NCBI GenBank assembly: GCA_963817785.1
Contig: CAWFPL010000004.1
Coordinates: 124,001 to 188,000 of the forward strand
Length of the DNA: 64,000 bases
Direction: 5' to 3'
DNA from: JAKALD01 sp963817785
GTDB taxonomy: Bacteria; Pseudomonadota; Gammaproteobacteria; Burkholderiales; SG8-39
Shown: piece after piece, positions 43,333 through 51,654 of the stretch
Position numbering within the stretch: the first letter of the stretch is position 1
How the letters are laid out: the number at the start of each line of letters is the position of its first letter
Position numbers and translations under genes: made by a program
The notes under the pieces: model-generated
The model's input: the letters and a program-made list of their open reading frames with translations, nothing else
What the model was told of the DNA's origin: nothing
Database searches by the model: none

Positions 43333-44001
43333 ATGGAAGTGACGGTAAACGGCGAGCAGCGCCTATTCGTCATCCCCGAGGCACGGGGTTGGAGCTGCCT
43401 GGGGTTCGATGTCGTGTACAAGCACTTGCGCGCGCTGGGCGAGAAGCTCGCGCGCTTCGGCATCGACATCGCCCAGGTTCGCGAAGAGGAAATCGGCTCG
43501 CTCGCGCAGTACGAGCAGTACCGGGAGGCCATCGCGCTCATCGGCGACAAGGATCTGGGCACCTGGTTCGACCCCGACACGCCCAAGCCGGTGCGCGCGA
43601 TCCTCGAGCGATACCGAAAGACGCGTGAGCATCTGCGCGTGTTCTACGGCGAGCCGCGCACCGGCCGAGACTGGCTGGAAGAAAGCGACGTCGTGGGCCG
43701 GGTCGGCCGCTCGACGGGCATGCTCAAGATCCCGTTGCTTATTGCCGCAGGCGAGAGCGGCGGCCCGGGCATGCTCGATGGCTGCATCGTCCGTCTAATG
43801 GATGTGCGCGCTCGGCGCGAGCTTTATCGGCACGCGACTTACCACCAGGGCGAGATCGACATCCGCCAGGCGAGCGTCGGCAAGCCCTACACGCATGGCG
43901 TGTGGGTCGGCGGCGAGCACCACGCCAACTTCCGCTCGTACGCGAAGGCCGCGCAGTGGGTGGCGTTCATGGCCGGCGAGTGCATGCAAGGGCCTCGCTA
44001 A
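43333..44001 (+). CDS. Conserved-type ICE/plasmid protein, unknown function
   Basis: 222 residues from ATG 43333 with CAGGAG upstream. N-terminal EVTVNGEQRLFVIPEARGWSCLGFDVVYKHL, helical middle, C-terminal HATYHQGEIDIRQASVGKPYTHGVWVGGEHHANFRSYAKAAQW. Many His residues cluster in the C-terminal third. A 9-bp perfect inverted repeat (GCGCGCGCC, 43284-43292 and 43304-43312) stands just before the ribosome binding site. Function unknown. Confidence 0.55.
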   Translation: MEVTVNGEQRLFVIPEARGWSCLGFDVVYKHLRALGEKLARFGIDIAQVREEEIGSLAQYEQYREAIALIGDKDLGTWFDPDTPKPVRAILERYRKTREHLRVFYGEPRTGRDWLEESDVVGRVGRSTGMLKIPLLIAAGESGGPGMLDGCIVRLMDVRARRELYRHATYHQGEIDIRQASVGKPYTHGVWVGGEHHANFRSYAKAAQWVAFMAGECMQGPR

Positions 44002-44067
44002 AGCTCAACGATGTGCTGGCGGCCCCCCCCTGGGGGTCGCCCGCAGGGATCCCAAATGGAGGCACAC

Positions 44068-44370
44068 ATGGCTGGTGGATCCGGATTCGGATCGTTCAGG
44101 AAGGGCCCCGGTGTGCAGGCAGTCTCCGAAGTGCAACCGGGAGATCTCTTGCTCAAGTACTCGATGCAGTTCGACGCCGAAAACGTCGTGCGCGTCATCG
44201 GGGTCGGTAACAGAATCACCGAGGAAATTTTCTACGGCTGCTTCGTGGACCCGCGCGACACCGACAAGCCGCGCGAGGGCGCCGGAGGGCAGTTCGCCGT
44301 CTGGAACTTCGATCTCGGCACGACCTGCCAGTGCTGGAGAGCCGTGGAAGAACGTCCTCGCGCTCAATGA
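44068..44370 (+). CDS. Uncharacterised small protein
   Basis: 100 residues from ATG 44068, five bases after GGAGGC. Beta-rich: VQPGDLLLKYSMQFDAENVVRVIGVGNRITEEIFYGCFVD, then GGQFAVWNFDLGTTCQCW. Resembles a small SH3/OB-like barrel; no family assigned. Single-gene unit 66 bp after the previous gene. Confidence 0.5.
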   Translation: MAGGSGFGSFRKGPGVQAVSEVQPGDLLLKYSMQFDAENVVRVIGVGNRITEEIFYGCFVDPRDTDKPREGAGGQFAVWNFDLGTTCQCWRAVEERPRAQ

Positions 44371-44527
44371 GCGCGGGCGCGATCGCCGAGGCATTGGCGT
44401 CGCTCTGAGCACCCGACGCAGCCGCCCGCGAGGGCGGATGCGCGGCGCTTAGATCTTAGATCACAGCAGGATAAACAAGGAGGGCACCATCCCATGCAAC
44501 CATATCTCGAGCGCCCCAAGGACCCCC

Positions 44528-44773
44528 ATGATCTGCAAGACCGATGAGCATTATCGAGTTCTCCGGCGCAAGGACTACGCTGGGAACGAGCACGAGATCG
44601 CGCGCCTTGTGTGCACGCGCTGCGGGTTTGCCGCGTTACGCGAATCGGTGCGCCATAGCGGCACGTCGGGGCCAAGCACGCTACAACCGGATGCGCGCCC
44701 GAATGCTACGGCATTGGCACGAGTGCCATTGGGGCTGAACAGCGAGACGCTGAGGCCGCGGTCTGCGAGTTGA
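44528..44773 (+). CDS. Possible small zinc-ribbon protein
   Basis: 81 codons from ATG 44528. The first ~45 residues (MICKTDEHYRVLRRKDYAG...LVCTRCGFAALRES) have CTRC and an upstream Cys consistent with a half zinc ribbon. The remainder is Pro/Arg-rich and may be read-through of a shifted or decayed end. Weak ribosome binding site. Confidence 0.4.
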   Translation: MICKTDEHYRVLRRKDYAGNEHEIARLVCTRCGFAALRESVRHSGTSGPSTLQPDARPNATALARVPLGLNSETLRPRSAS

Positions 44774-45293
44774 TCGCAAAAGCGAAGCCACTTTCGCTAC
44801 GTCTCTGCCCGCAGCGCGCAGTCCGACCTGGGTAGCATGGGACTCGCACCATAGCCGCAGTTCTTGCGGTATCGATTCGAGCGGACCAGACGGCCGCCCG
44901 TTCCGGGGAAACATTTCCAGAACGCAAATCATGAAATCGTAGGTACGGCAAGAGCAACGCACTGTCCTGAGGACCTTTCACTCAAGGGCAACGGCCTCTT
45001 TCGAGAGGCAAGGCGGGCGCCGCACACCAAGTGCGTATGGTTCGCGCTGTGCACACATTGATCTTGCTTCGACCGGCTATCGCTGCTGTTTCCGGCCTTT
45101 TGGGGCTCGGGTAGCACCGGGAGCCTCGATGCACTCCGGTCAACGCAAGACGTGCTCGCGCAGACGATGGAGGTCGCGAGGCCGAAAGCGTAGGGCCTCA
45201 GCAATCCCACGTTGCGGTGAGAAACCAGGCGGTTTGTCCAGGCGTCCCATGGGGCGTCTCGAGAAGCGTTCTGGCTTGAAGAGCATTCACCCG
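44774..45293. other. Non-coding stretch before the sbcD operon leader
   Basis: About 520 bp with no gene that I can support. Frames on both strands are short and lack ribosome binding sites. It ends at the two-hairpin motif at 45294. May hold the promoter for the 45472-46991 operon. Confidence 0.4.
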
Positions 45294-45336
45294 CCGGCGT
45301 GTCTTCCGGCATCGATCAGCGAACGGCGCAGGCCGT
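45294..45336 (+). promoter_or_regulatory. Two-hairpin leader motif, copy 2 (before the sbcD operon)
   Basis: Hairpin 1 CCGG(8 nt)CCGG, linker c-ATCGA-tcagcga, hairpin 2 ACGGC(GCAG)GCCGT. 135 bp upstream of ATG 45472. Confidence 0.6.
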
Positions 45337-45471
45337 CGCCCCTTGGGCGTCCTGACGGACGCTTCATCCAGCAAATTCATCGGTTAGCGCGCAGCCGCGC
45401 GTGTGGCCCACAGGCGAGACATTCGCCGGCCACGCGATTGCGCGCGCACGCGATTTCTCAAGGAGAACGAC

Positions 45472-45708
45472 ATGGAAAAGCACAAAAGGAACATGCGTGA
45501 ATCCCGCCGCAACGTGAACAAGCTCGCCGAAGCCGGCAGGTTCCTGGGCGGTGCGTTCAAGAAGGTGGGGCAAAGCCGTTACCCGGGCGGGCGCCTGGTG
45601 GCGCTCGAGGGCCGTAACGGCAAGCAGGCGATCGCGAACTTCAAGACGATCTTCCTGCGCGGCAAGCCCGTTGGCTCGCGCATGATCGGCTGGGCGAGCG
45701 TCGCGTGA
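45472..45708 (+). CDS. Small basic protein coupled to sbcD
   Basis: 78 residues from ATG 45472 with AAGGAG upstream. Very basic (MEKHKRNMRESRRNVNKLAEAG, GAFKKVGQSRYPGG), a likely nucleic-acid binder. Its stop overlaps the GTG start of sbcD by four bases (GTGA), so the two are translated together. Confidence 0.55.
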   Translation: MEKHKRNMRESRRNVNKLAEAGRFLGGAFKKVGQSRYPGGRLVALEGRNGKQAIANFKTIFLRGKPVGSRMIGWASVA

Positions 45709-46991
45709 AAATCGCCCAGTTCTCGGACCTGCACTACGCAAACGAGACGCTCGAAGAGGTCGATCGGTGCTTTGCCGCGGCGATCGACGCCGCCGTCGAA
45801 TGGGGCGCCCAGGCCGCGGTGATCTCTGGGGATTCCACCGATCACCGGCTGGAGGTGCATTCGCCTGCGTTCATCGCGCTCGCGCGGCGCATCCGTGCGC
45901 TCTCGGAGCACTGTCCCGTGCTGATGCTGCAGGGCACGTACTCACACGAGCCGCCCGGCACGCTCGACATCTTTCGCTTGGTCGACGGGCGCCATCCGGT
46001 GTTCGTGGCCGACCGGTTCTGCCAGGTGGCGCTCTACGCGGGTGCCTGGCACGCGTTCCCAGGCTGGTCGGCGAGCGAGACGGAGCTCGCCTCCATCGCG
46101 ATGGCCGGTGCGCTCTTTACCTGCGTGCCCACGGCCAACAAGGCCGCGGTCGCCGCGGCCGTGGGCGCAACCGAGGCGGCCGAGGCGCTGGGCGAGCATC
46201 TCGCGCGGCTCCTGCGGGGCTACGGCGTCATCAACCAGGCGGCACGGGCTCTCGGCATGCCGACGCTCGGGGTGTCGCACGGCACGGTGAGCGGGTGCGA
46301 GACCGAGCACGGCGTTCCGATGATGGGCCTGGACCACGAGTTCACGACGGGCGCTCTGTTCTCGGCCCAGTGCTCGGCGTTCATGCTCGGGCACATCCAC
46401 AAGATGCAAGCCTGGGAGCGCGATGGCCATTGGATCGCCTATCCGGGCTCGATCGGCCGGCTGCACTACGGTGAGATCGACCCGAAGGGGTGCCTGCTGT
46501 GGGAGGTGTCAGCCGAGGGCGCCTCGTTCGAGTTTTGCGAGACGCCGGCGCGCCGGATGATCCACCTCGAGTTCACGGGGCTGCCGGAGCCGGAGGAGCT
46601 CGAGCGCGTGGCCAAGGAGTGCGCCGGAGCGTTCGTGCGCGTTCGCTGGAACGTGGACGAGGAGCACCGCAACGCCGTGGACCGGAAGAGCATCGAGCAG
46701 ATCCTGGGCGAAGCCTCCGAGGTGAAGCTCGAGCCGCATGTCGTGCCGATCGTGCGCTCACGGGCCGAGGGCATGAACCGCACGCAGTCGATGGCGGACA
46801 AGCTCAAGCTCTGGTGCGCGGCGACGAACACCCCGGAAGACGCGCTCGCGGAGAGGCTTTCCAAAGTTCACGCGAGCGACCCGGAAGAAATCGCGGCGCG
46901 GATCATCGCCGGCGAGTCCGGCGTCGCTTGCACCCAGCCATTCGCTCGTGCTGGTGCTGATCTGGAACCGTTCGCGCTATCGGCGCAGTAA
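45705..46991 (+). CDS. sbcD: SbcD-like DNA repair metallophosphoesterase
   Basis: 428 residues from GTG 45705. Calcineurin-like phosphoesterase motifs: FSDLHY (Asp8, His10), ISGDSTDH (Asp43), LQGTYSHE in place of the usual GNHD block, GVSHGTVSG and MLGHIHKMQ (metal-binding His pair). C-terminal capping region about 280-420. With SbcC (51800) it should form the Mre11-Rad50-type nuclease that opens hairpins and processes DNA ends. The phage/plasmid-type GTYSHE variant lacks the Asn of GNHD. Separated from sbcC by 4.8 kb of small genes. Confidence 0.85.
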   Translation: MKIAQFSDLHYANETLEEVDRCFAAAIDAAVEWGAQAAVISGDSTDHRLEVHSPAFIALARRIRALSEHCPVLMLQGTYSHEPPGTLDIFRLVDGRHPVFVADRFCQVALYAGAWHAFPGWSASETELASIAMAGALFTCVPTANKAAVAAAVGATEAAEALGEHLARLLRGYGVINQAARALGMPTLGVSHGTVSGCETEHGVPMMGLDHEFTTGALFSAQCSAFMLGHIHKMQAWERDGHWIAYPGSIGRLHYGEIDPKGCLLWEVSAEGASFEFCETPARRMIHLEFTGLPEPEELERVAKECAGAFVRVRWNVDEEHRNAVDRKSIEQILGEASEVKLEPHVVPIVRSRAEGMNRTQSMADKLKLWCAATNTPEDALAERLSKVHASDPEEIAARIIAGESGVACTQPFARAGADLEPFALSAQ

Positions 46992-47046
46992 GCCAGGGCG
47001 CGCACCACGCGCGTCAACAATGCCCAAGCGGCACGTTTTCAAAGAG

Positions 47047-47093
47047 CCTGGATCGCCAGGCATCGACATCGCGCACGGCCGAGCCGCGGCGCG
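47047..47093 (+). promoter_or_regulatory. Two-hairpin leader motif, copy 3 (before 47154)
   Basis: Hairpin 1 CCTGG(ATCG)CCAGG, a compensated variant of the CCGG stem. Linker c-ATCGA-cat. Hairpin 2 CGCGC...GCGCG with an inner CGGC(CGA)GCCG. 61 bp upstream of ATG 47154. Confidence 0.65.
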
Positions 47094-47153
47094 ACCGGCC
47101 TGGATTCAGCCGGCCTGAACAACCGAATTGAACAGGAGAGTGGCCAGGAGCCG

Positions 47154-47400
47154 ATGAGTTGGGACGACTACGAGCTCGATGACCCGCGCCAATGGGAGCA
47201 GTGCCCGTTTTTTCCGCCGCGGGCTGGAGCACTCCGTCGGGCAGCACGTGGAGGGCGTCAAAGAGGCGCGCGAGCGTGATCTGGGGCGCGAGCGGGCGCT
47301 GTACCGCAACGCGCGTCTCGTCTACGAAACGGATCGCCTCATGAAGCGAACGCGTACAGGCTTCCGCGGTAGCCTCGCGGCGGCCATTTCAATGGAGGAA
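47154..47400 (+). pseudogene. Small gene with apparent frameshift at a T6 run
   Basis: ATG 47154 (AGGAG just upstream) encodes MSWDDYELDDPRQWEQCPFF and then loses coding character. The frame entered by dropping one T at 47211-47216 continues RRGLEHSVGQHVEGVKEAR, ...RERALYRNARLVYETDRLMK, ending near the next gene. The join at TTTTTT suggests a one-base insertion or sequencing error. Real but broken small backbone gene, or an error. Confidence 0.4.
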
Positions 47401-47405
47401 AAGCA

Positions 47406-47819
47406 TTGCCAACGACCAAGCTGGCCTGTCCGGAGTGCGGCCAGACCCACATCGCGGTCGAAGTGAAGACGTGGTGCGACTTCAGCGAGGGCGAGCCCGA
47501 TCGCTTCGACGACGAGGACGTGCCGTACGTCGAGCCGATCCCGGGCGGCGAGCGGATTTGCCGCGGCTGCCAGCACCAGTGGAACGGCAAGATCGCGGTC
47601 TCTCGCCGCAGCGAGGAAATTCTCAAGCTTGCGCGGGATCAGCGCGGGCGCGAGGGAGAGGTCGAATTCGATGAGGGCGCGAAGGTTTCCGAAGTTTTAG
47701 AAGACGGGGACAACGGCGCCTACGTGCAAGCGTGGGTCTGGATCCACTTCTCCGGCACCCGTCTCGACAAGGAAGCTGAGACGGATGAACCCGACCACAG
47801 CGCCGAGAGCCGCGCCTGA
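47406..47819 (+). CDS. Zinc-ribbon protein
   Basis: 137 residues from TTG 47406, preceded by GGAGGAAA. Two CxxC knuckles: KLACPECGQTHI and RICRGCQHQW, spaced about 40 residues with an acidic insert (SEGEPDRFDDEDVPY). C-terminal acidic region and AYVQAWVWIHFSG. Typical of small ICE/phage zinc-binding proteins; function unknown. Confidence 0.6.
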   Translation: MPTTKLACPECGQTHIAVEVKTWCDFSEGEPDRFDDEDVPYVEPIPGGERICRGCQHQWNGKIAVSRRSEEILKLARDQRGREGEVEFDEGAKVSEVLEDGDNGAYVQAWVWIHFSGTRLDKEAETDEPDHSAESRA

Positions 47820-47824
47820 GGCCG

Positions 47825-48040
47825 GTGGGCTCCGGCGCCTCGCACCCGAAGGAGCGCACGGTTTACGCCGAACGCATCGCCGAGCGGCGACGCGCTCTCG
47901 CGCGCACCTTCGCGTTGCTGCGCCTGGAGCGGCGCTTGGCGCGTGAGCGAAACGACAAGGTCGCGGAGCTCCTCGCCGAGCGCGCCATCCGCGCGGTGCA
48001 GACGAGCTGGCGGCATCTGCGCGAGTACGGCGTCATCTGA
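47825..48040 (+). CDS. Small Arg-rich helical protein
   Basis: 71 residues from GTG 47825, six bases after the zinc-ribbon gene. Almost wholly helical and basic (YAERIAERRRALARTFALLRLERRLARERND). No motif. Start uncertain, since no strong ribosome binding site precedes it. Confidence 0.4.
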   Translation: MGSGASHPKERTVYAERIAERRRALARTFALLRLERRLARERNDKVAELLAERAIRAVQTSWRHLREYGVI

Positions 48041-48111
48041 GGGCCCTTGAGCGCCTGCAGCCGGTAAGGCGCAGGCGGTGGCCTTCACGCAGCAACGAGA
48101 GGAGAACGGAC

Positions 48112-48402
48112 ATGCAGAAACACGAGGCGTTCGACGTGACCGTGGACCCAGAGGTTTGGGAGCAAACCGGTTCCGAGAACGACCCGCGCTCGCGTCTTTT
48201 GACGAGCGCGCTCATCAACGGACGCTACTTCCACATGGAAGCCTATGCCGTGGAGCCGAACGCAAGCGAGCAGCGCGTCGCCGACCCGTTGTTCGAGGAC
48301 GAGTGGCGGGGTCTTTGCTTGCTGGAACCGGACGGTGCATTCCAGACGCAGGCAATCGACGGACGCGAGTACGTCATCGTGCTGCGGCCGTTCTGCGAGT
48401 AG
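48112..48402 (+). CDS. Uncharacterised small acidic protein
   Basis: 96 residues from ATG 48112 with GAGAGGAGAA upstream. Acidic, beta-rich (YFHMEAYAVEPNASEQRVADP, LEPDGAFQTQAIDGREYVIVLRPF). No family recognised. A hairpin (CGCCTGC/GCAGGCG, about 48051-48077) lies between it and the previous gene. Confidence 0.5.
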   Translation: MQKHEAFDVTVDPEVWEQTGSENDPRSRLLTSALINGRYFHMEAYAVEPNASEQRVADPLFEDEWRGLCLLEPDGAFQTQAIDGREYVIVLRPFCE

Positions 48403-48462
48403 CGCCGCTCGCGCGCTCGCACCATGCAACACGCGGTGAAACTGGAACTTCAGGAGACCGGC

Positions 48463-48666
48463 ATGAGCATTCTCGATTTCTTGCTCGGAGGCCAAACGCC
48501 CCGAGCGCGTAACGGTGTCGGATCGTCCCCGCGGGCCGAGAGCACGGACGAGGACATCTGTCCGCAGTGCGGCGGCGAGGGCGTGCAGACCGAAACCGAT
48601 CCGCAGGGCAACGAGGTGCAGGAAACCTGCCCCTTGTGCCAGGGAAGCGGCCAAGCCGAAGCGTAG
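48463..48666 (+). CDS. Small DnaJ-type zinc-finger protein
   Basis: 67 residues from ATG 48463 with CAGGAGACC upstream. Two CxxCxGxG repeats, ICPQCGGEGV and TCPLCQGSGQ, as in the Cys-rich region of DnaJ. No J domain. Probably a small chaperone-like or nucleic-acid-associated zinc protein of the element. Confidence 0.6.
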   Translation: MSILDFLLGGQTPRARNGVGSSPRAESTDEDICPQCGGEGVQTETDPQGNEVQETCPLCQGSGQAEA

Positions 48667-48696
48667 GACGAAGCCACAGCCCATCTCCTCGGAGGT

Positions 48697-48735
48697 GGGC
48701 ATTCCCCGGGGTGCGCTACGCCCCGTGGAATGCCC
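48697..48735 (+). repeat. Hairpin with GGGCATTCC arms
   Basis: GGGCATTCC (48697-48705) pairs with GGAATGCCC (48727-48735), with CGGGG/CCCCG pairing inside. The same arm sequence recurs in the hairpin at 51094-51134. No T-run follows, so not a classical terminator. Confidence 0.7.
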
Positions 48736-48757
48736 TGAGGGCAGCACCTTCACCAGG

Positions 48758-48797
48758 CCGGAATTTCCCGGCATTGACCCGCGCGGAGCGTCCGCGC
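48758..48797 (+). promoter_or_regulatory. Two-hairpin leader motif, copy 4 (before 48900)
   Basis: Hairpin 1 CCGG(6 nt)CCGG, linker c-ATTGA-ccc, hairpin 2 GCGCGGA(GCG)TCCGCGC. 103 bp upstream of GTG 48900. Confidence 0.65.
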
Positions 48798-48899
48798 CAT
48801 GGAAAGCGGTGTCTTGCGAAGCGCAGGGCGCCCTTCCCGCAATCCCGTCCGGGGATATCTCCCCGGTGAGGGAGGTTTCCCCCGTGCAAGGAGGAAACT

Positions 48900-49100
48900 G
48901 TGGACAAGGAACTGCTGAAGTCCTTCCTGCGCTGGCTCGATCACGCCAGTCCGGAGGACATCGAAGAGCGCAGGAAGGAATTCGAGCGCCAGCGCTCGAG
49001 AGTCTCCACGAAGGAAGGGCTGAGGGACTTGAACCTTGGCCTGCGTCTTATCGACGAGGAGATTCTCGCCCGCCTTTCGGCTCGCCGTCTGCGGCGATAA
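48900..49100 (+). CDS. Small helical protein
   Basis: 66 residues from GTG 48900, directly after a strong AAGGAGG. Helical and charged (LLKSFLRWLDHASPEDIEERRKEFERQRSR, RLIDEEILARL). Its clear ribosome binding site and the leader motif upstream make it credible. The 254 bp that follow show no gene. Confidence 0.55.
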   Translation: MDKELLKSFLRWLDHASPEDIEERRKEFERQRSRVSTKEGLRDLNLGLRLIDEEILARLSARRLRR

Positions 49101-49354
49101 GTCGCAGCTCGCCGCGAGGCTCGAGGCGCTTGCTGAGCGCCTCGTACCCAGAGGGAAGAGGCCCGGGCGTGAAGAGCATCTTCACGACCTCGGTCTCGAT
49201 TCTTGAGCGATCGCCCTCGAGCATTAGGAATTTTTCCATGAGCGTTGTCTCTGCGCCGACGAACGTCATCGTAGCGTAAAGGCGAACGCCGTCAACCCCA
49301 ACCCGGGAAAGCTGCCCCGCGCGGGGCGGTGTCTCCGGGTACGCAAGGAGAACC

Positions 49355-49600
49355 ATGACACGACTACATCCGGTGTTCGAGCGTGCGCTTGTGCCGTTCG
49401 CGCCGGCGCCCAAGACAACCCGCGCCACGCCCACGCGCGTCGATGTCCTCGTCGAGGACGTGCGCTACCGGGCGCGCCGGCACGGCTTCTGCATCGACAA
49501 CAGGCAACGGGCATACGAGCTTGCCAAGGAGTCGGCAACGACGCTCGGGCTCAAGCCCGCCGCGCAAGAGCTTGCACAGGCCGCGGAGCGGCTTTTCTAG
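49355..49600 (+). CDS. Small protein, unknown function
   Basis: 81 residues from ATG 49355 with AAGGAG. Basic N-terminal half (APAPKTTRATPTRVDVLVEDVRYRARRHGF) and helical end (YELAKESATTLGLKPAAQEL). No family recognised. Confidence 0.5.
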   Translation: MTRLHPVFERALVPFAPAPKTTRATPTRVDVLVEDVRYRARRHGFCIDNRQRAYELAKESATTLGLKPAAQELAQAAERLF

Positions 49601-49679
49601 GGCTTGCGCAAGCAATCCAACCGCGAGGGGTGGCCGCAAGGCCGCCTCTCGCGCTCAGCCATCGGAGAAGGAGCAACGA

Positions 49680-50105
49680 ATGGCAGACTGGTACGGAAGC
49701 GCCCGCAGCAACTACTTCCGGGTCAAGGACGCCGAGGCGTTCAAGGAATGGGTCGACTCGGTGCCCGACCTCGCGGCTCGGCAAGAGACCGAGGGCAAGG
49801 ACAAAGGCAAGTTCATGCTCTGGTCGGCACACGAGTACGGCGGTTGGCCGACTGACCGCTACAACGAGGAGACGGACGAGCACGAGCAGTACGACTTGGG
49901 CACGGAGCTTTCCAAGCACCTCGCCGACGGCCAAGTTGCCGTACTCATGGAGATCGGCGCGGAAAAGCTGCGCTACCTCTCGGGCGTCGCAGTGGCGATC
50001 AACTGGCGCGGCAAGCGTACCGAGGTGTCTCTCGAGGACATCTACGACGTGGCGGCGCGGCGTTTCAACGTGAAGGCGCGCGCGATCAGCCGCGTCTCGT
50101 ACTGA
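49680..50105 (+). CDS. Conserved-type ICE/phage protein, unknown function
   Basis: 141 residues from ATG 49680 with AGGAG. Starts MADWYGSARSNYFRVKDAEAFKEWVDSVP, then an acidic TEGKDKGKF, WPTDRYNEETDEHEQYDL and ends in IGAEKLRYLSGVAVAINW and a basic tail. The opening sequence is one I associate with hypothetical proteins of plasmids and ICEs. Preceded by a long imperfect hairpin (about 49620-49655). Confidence 0.55.
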   Translation: MADWYGSARSNYFRVKDAEAFKEWVDSVPDLAARQETEGKDKGKFMLWSAHEYGGWPTDRYNEETDEHEQYDLGTELSKHLADGQVAVLMEIGAEKLRYLSGVAVAINWRGKRTEVSLEDIYDVAARRFNVKARAISRVSY

Positions 50106-50115
50106 GGAGCTAAAC

Positions 50116-50613
50116 ATGACTGCCGCTACCACAGGGACCGGCAACGGCGCGCCCAAGCGCCGCTCCCGGAACCCCATGCACATGGCCCGCGAAGCCTCGC
50201 TGCGCCGGCTCATCGGGCGGCTCCTCGCGTGGCACAAGCACATGGGCGGATTCGACGCGCCCGTCTGGCGCGAGGCCGAGCGCTATCGCGCGCCCGGGCC
50301 GAGCCCTGAAGGGGATCAAGACCGCGCGAGCGCTAGACAGAGCCTCATTCGGATGCTCGACATCTCCACAGCACATCTGGAAGAAAGCACCTGCCAAGCG
50401 TTGTGCGCCGGCGGGCTCGAAATCGCCTCCGCTCCCTGGGCCGAGTACGGCGCAATTTGCTGGGTGCCGGAGGAACGGATGCTCGAGGAGTACGCGCACC
50501 TGCCGCAAGATCTGCTTCAGGTGCTGCGTTACGCGAGTACCCACGGCATAGCGTATGTGAAGTTCGACTGCGACGCCGAAGCGCATCCAGCGTTGCCCGC
50601 TTACCAGTGGTGA
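50116..50613 (+). CDS. Uncharacterised protein with DUF5983-like C-terminus
   Basis: 165 residues from ATG 50116 (GAGGAG upstream, 10 bp after the previous stop). The N-terminus is basic. The C-terminus THGIAYVKFDCDAEAHPALPAYQW resembles the FDCD...LP.Y.W ending of DUF5983-type ICE proteins. Function unknown. Confidence 0.5.
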   Translation: MTAATTGTGNGAPKRRSRNPMHMAREASLRRLIGRLLAWHKHMGGFDAPVWREAERYRAPGPSPEGDQDRASARQSLIRMLDISTAHLEESTCQALCAGGLEIASAPWAEYGAICWVPEERMLEEYAHLPQDLLQVLRYASTHGIAYVKFDCDAEAHPALPAYQW

Positions 50614-50652
50614 CACATCGGGCAGGCGGGTCACCAAAGAAAGGATTAGGAC

Positions 50653-51042
50653 ATGACGCGGCAAGCGAAGGAGTTCCGCACGCCGGCTGGGTGCACCGGC
50701 GAGTTCACTCCGAATCCGGAGGTAGCGATATTTGTGATCGATGGCAAGACGGCTGCCGAGATAGTCAGCCTTGCGCAAATGGTGCGCGCGAATGACCTGT
50801 ACAAACTCGAGCGGTTCCATTACCGGGTCCAGTACCTCATGTACGACGCGCAGGAATCTGCGGATGAGGCCGCCAAGGTTGGCGCGGAGAACGAGGTCCG
50901 AACGCAGGCCGATACGCTGGACGTCACCGACCGGGAGTTCTGGTTCGCGGGCTATATCCGGGACACCGACGTGGTCGTGAAGACAGAAAATCAGTCGATC
51001 GCCGAGCTGGCCAAGCATTTCGGCATCCGGTTCGCAAAGTAG
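50653..51042 (+). CDS. Uncharacterised small protein
   Basis: 129 residues from ATG 50653 with AAAGGATTAGG upstream. Soluble, alpha/beta (AIFVIDGKTAAEIVSLAQMV, REFWFAGYIRDTDVVVKTEN). It ends IAELAKHFGIRFAK. No family recognised. Confidence 0.5.
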   Translation: MTRQAKEFRTPAGCTGEFTPNPEVAIFVIDGKTAAEIVSLAQMVRANDLYKLERFHYRVQYLMYDAQESADEAAKVGAENEVRTQADTLDVTDREFWFAGYIRDTDVVVKTENQSIAELAKHFGIRFAK

Positions 51043-51073
51043 CCTCTGCTCGCCACTGCGCGATGAAACCCAT

Positions 51074-51134
51074 GCCCTCCCGCTACGGCGGGAGGGCATT
51101 CCGAAGCGGGAGGCTCGCCTGCTTCGGAATGCCC
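51074..51134 (+). repeat. Overlapping, mutually exclusive hairpins
   Basis: Arm pair 1: GCCCTCCCG (51074-51082) with CGGGAGGGC (51089-51097). Arm pair 2: GGGCATTCCGAAGC (51094-51107) with GCTTCGGAATGCCC (51121-51134), 14 bp perfect. They share 51094-51097, so both cannot form fully. Resembles an attenuator or anti-terminator arrangement; no T-run. Confidence 0.7.
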
Positions 51135-51265
51135 AGCCGATGGTTGTTCGCGAAAGCGCGCGCAACTCGGTAACCGTTCTCGCCCGCGCCGTGTCGATTG
51201 CGGGCTAGCATCGCCGTACCGAAGGAGGTGCCGAGCGCGCCTGTTTCGGTCTGATTTTTCAAGCG

Positions 51266-51309
51266 CCGGAGTCCTCCGGTATCGAATCGCGCGGCCTTTG
51301 GCGCCGCGC
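51266..51309 (+). promoter_or_regulatory. Two-hairpin leader motif, copy 5 (before the sbcC operon)
   Basis: Hairpin 1 CCGGA(GTCC)TCCGG, linker t-ATCGA-atc, hairpin 2 GCGCGGC...GCCGCGC. 136 bp upstream of ATG 51445, the first gene of the sbcC operon. Confidence 0.7.
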
Positions 51310-51444
51310 CATAGCACACGGCCTCGATGCGCGGCTTCGCCGCGTCGGCTGGTCTTTCCAAATACCAGCGTCGGTGCGCCCGCTAAGGCGTACCGCGCAA
51401 TTCAATCCGCGGTCGGAGCCGCGGATTTTGTCATGGAGATTGTC

Positions 51445-51654
51445 ATGAACGGCAATCCGGATTTTACGCTCGAGAGCCACCGCGCAATCGGCGTGCTGCA
51501 GCCCCTTACCAAGGATGGTGTCCTCTGGTGCGACAAGCACCTGTCCGAGCACGCGCTCATGTACCCCTGCGGCTACGTCTTGGAGCCCCGGTACGCGGCC
51601 GATATTCTCGTCGGCATCCGCCACGACCGGCTCGAGATCGAGGGGCTCGCGTGA
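51445..51654 (+). CDS. Small protein heading the sbcC operon
   Basis: 69 residues from ATG 51445 (GGAG upstream). Sequence: NPDFTLESHRAIGVLQPLTKDGVLWCDKHLSEHALMY, ending HDRLEIEGLA. Two Cys. Its stop overlaps the start of the next gene (GTGA). No family recognised. Confidence 0.5.
   Translation: MNGNPDFTLESHRAIGVLQPLTKDGVLWCDKHLSEHALMYPCGYVLEPRYAADILVGIRHDRLEIEGLA

Noticed and set aside
47205..47225. Programmed -1 frameshift at TTTTTTC
   Set aside because: The heptamer looks slippery, but the frame that continues the protein needs a +1 or -2 shift, so an indel is the simpler explanation.
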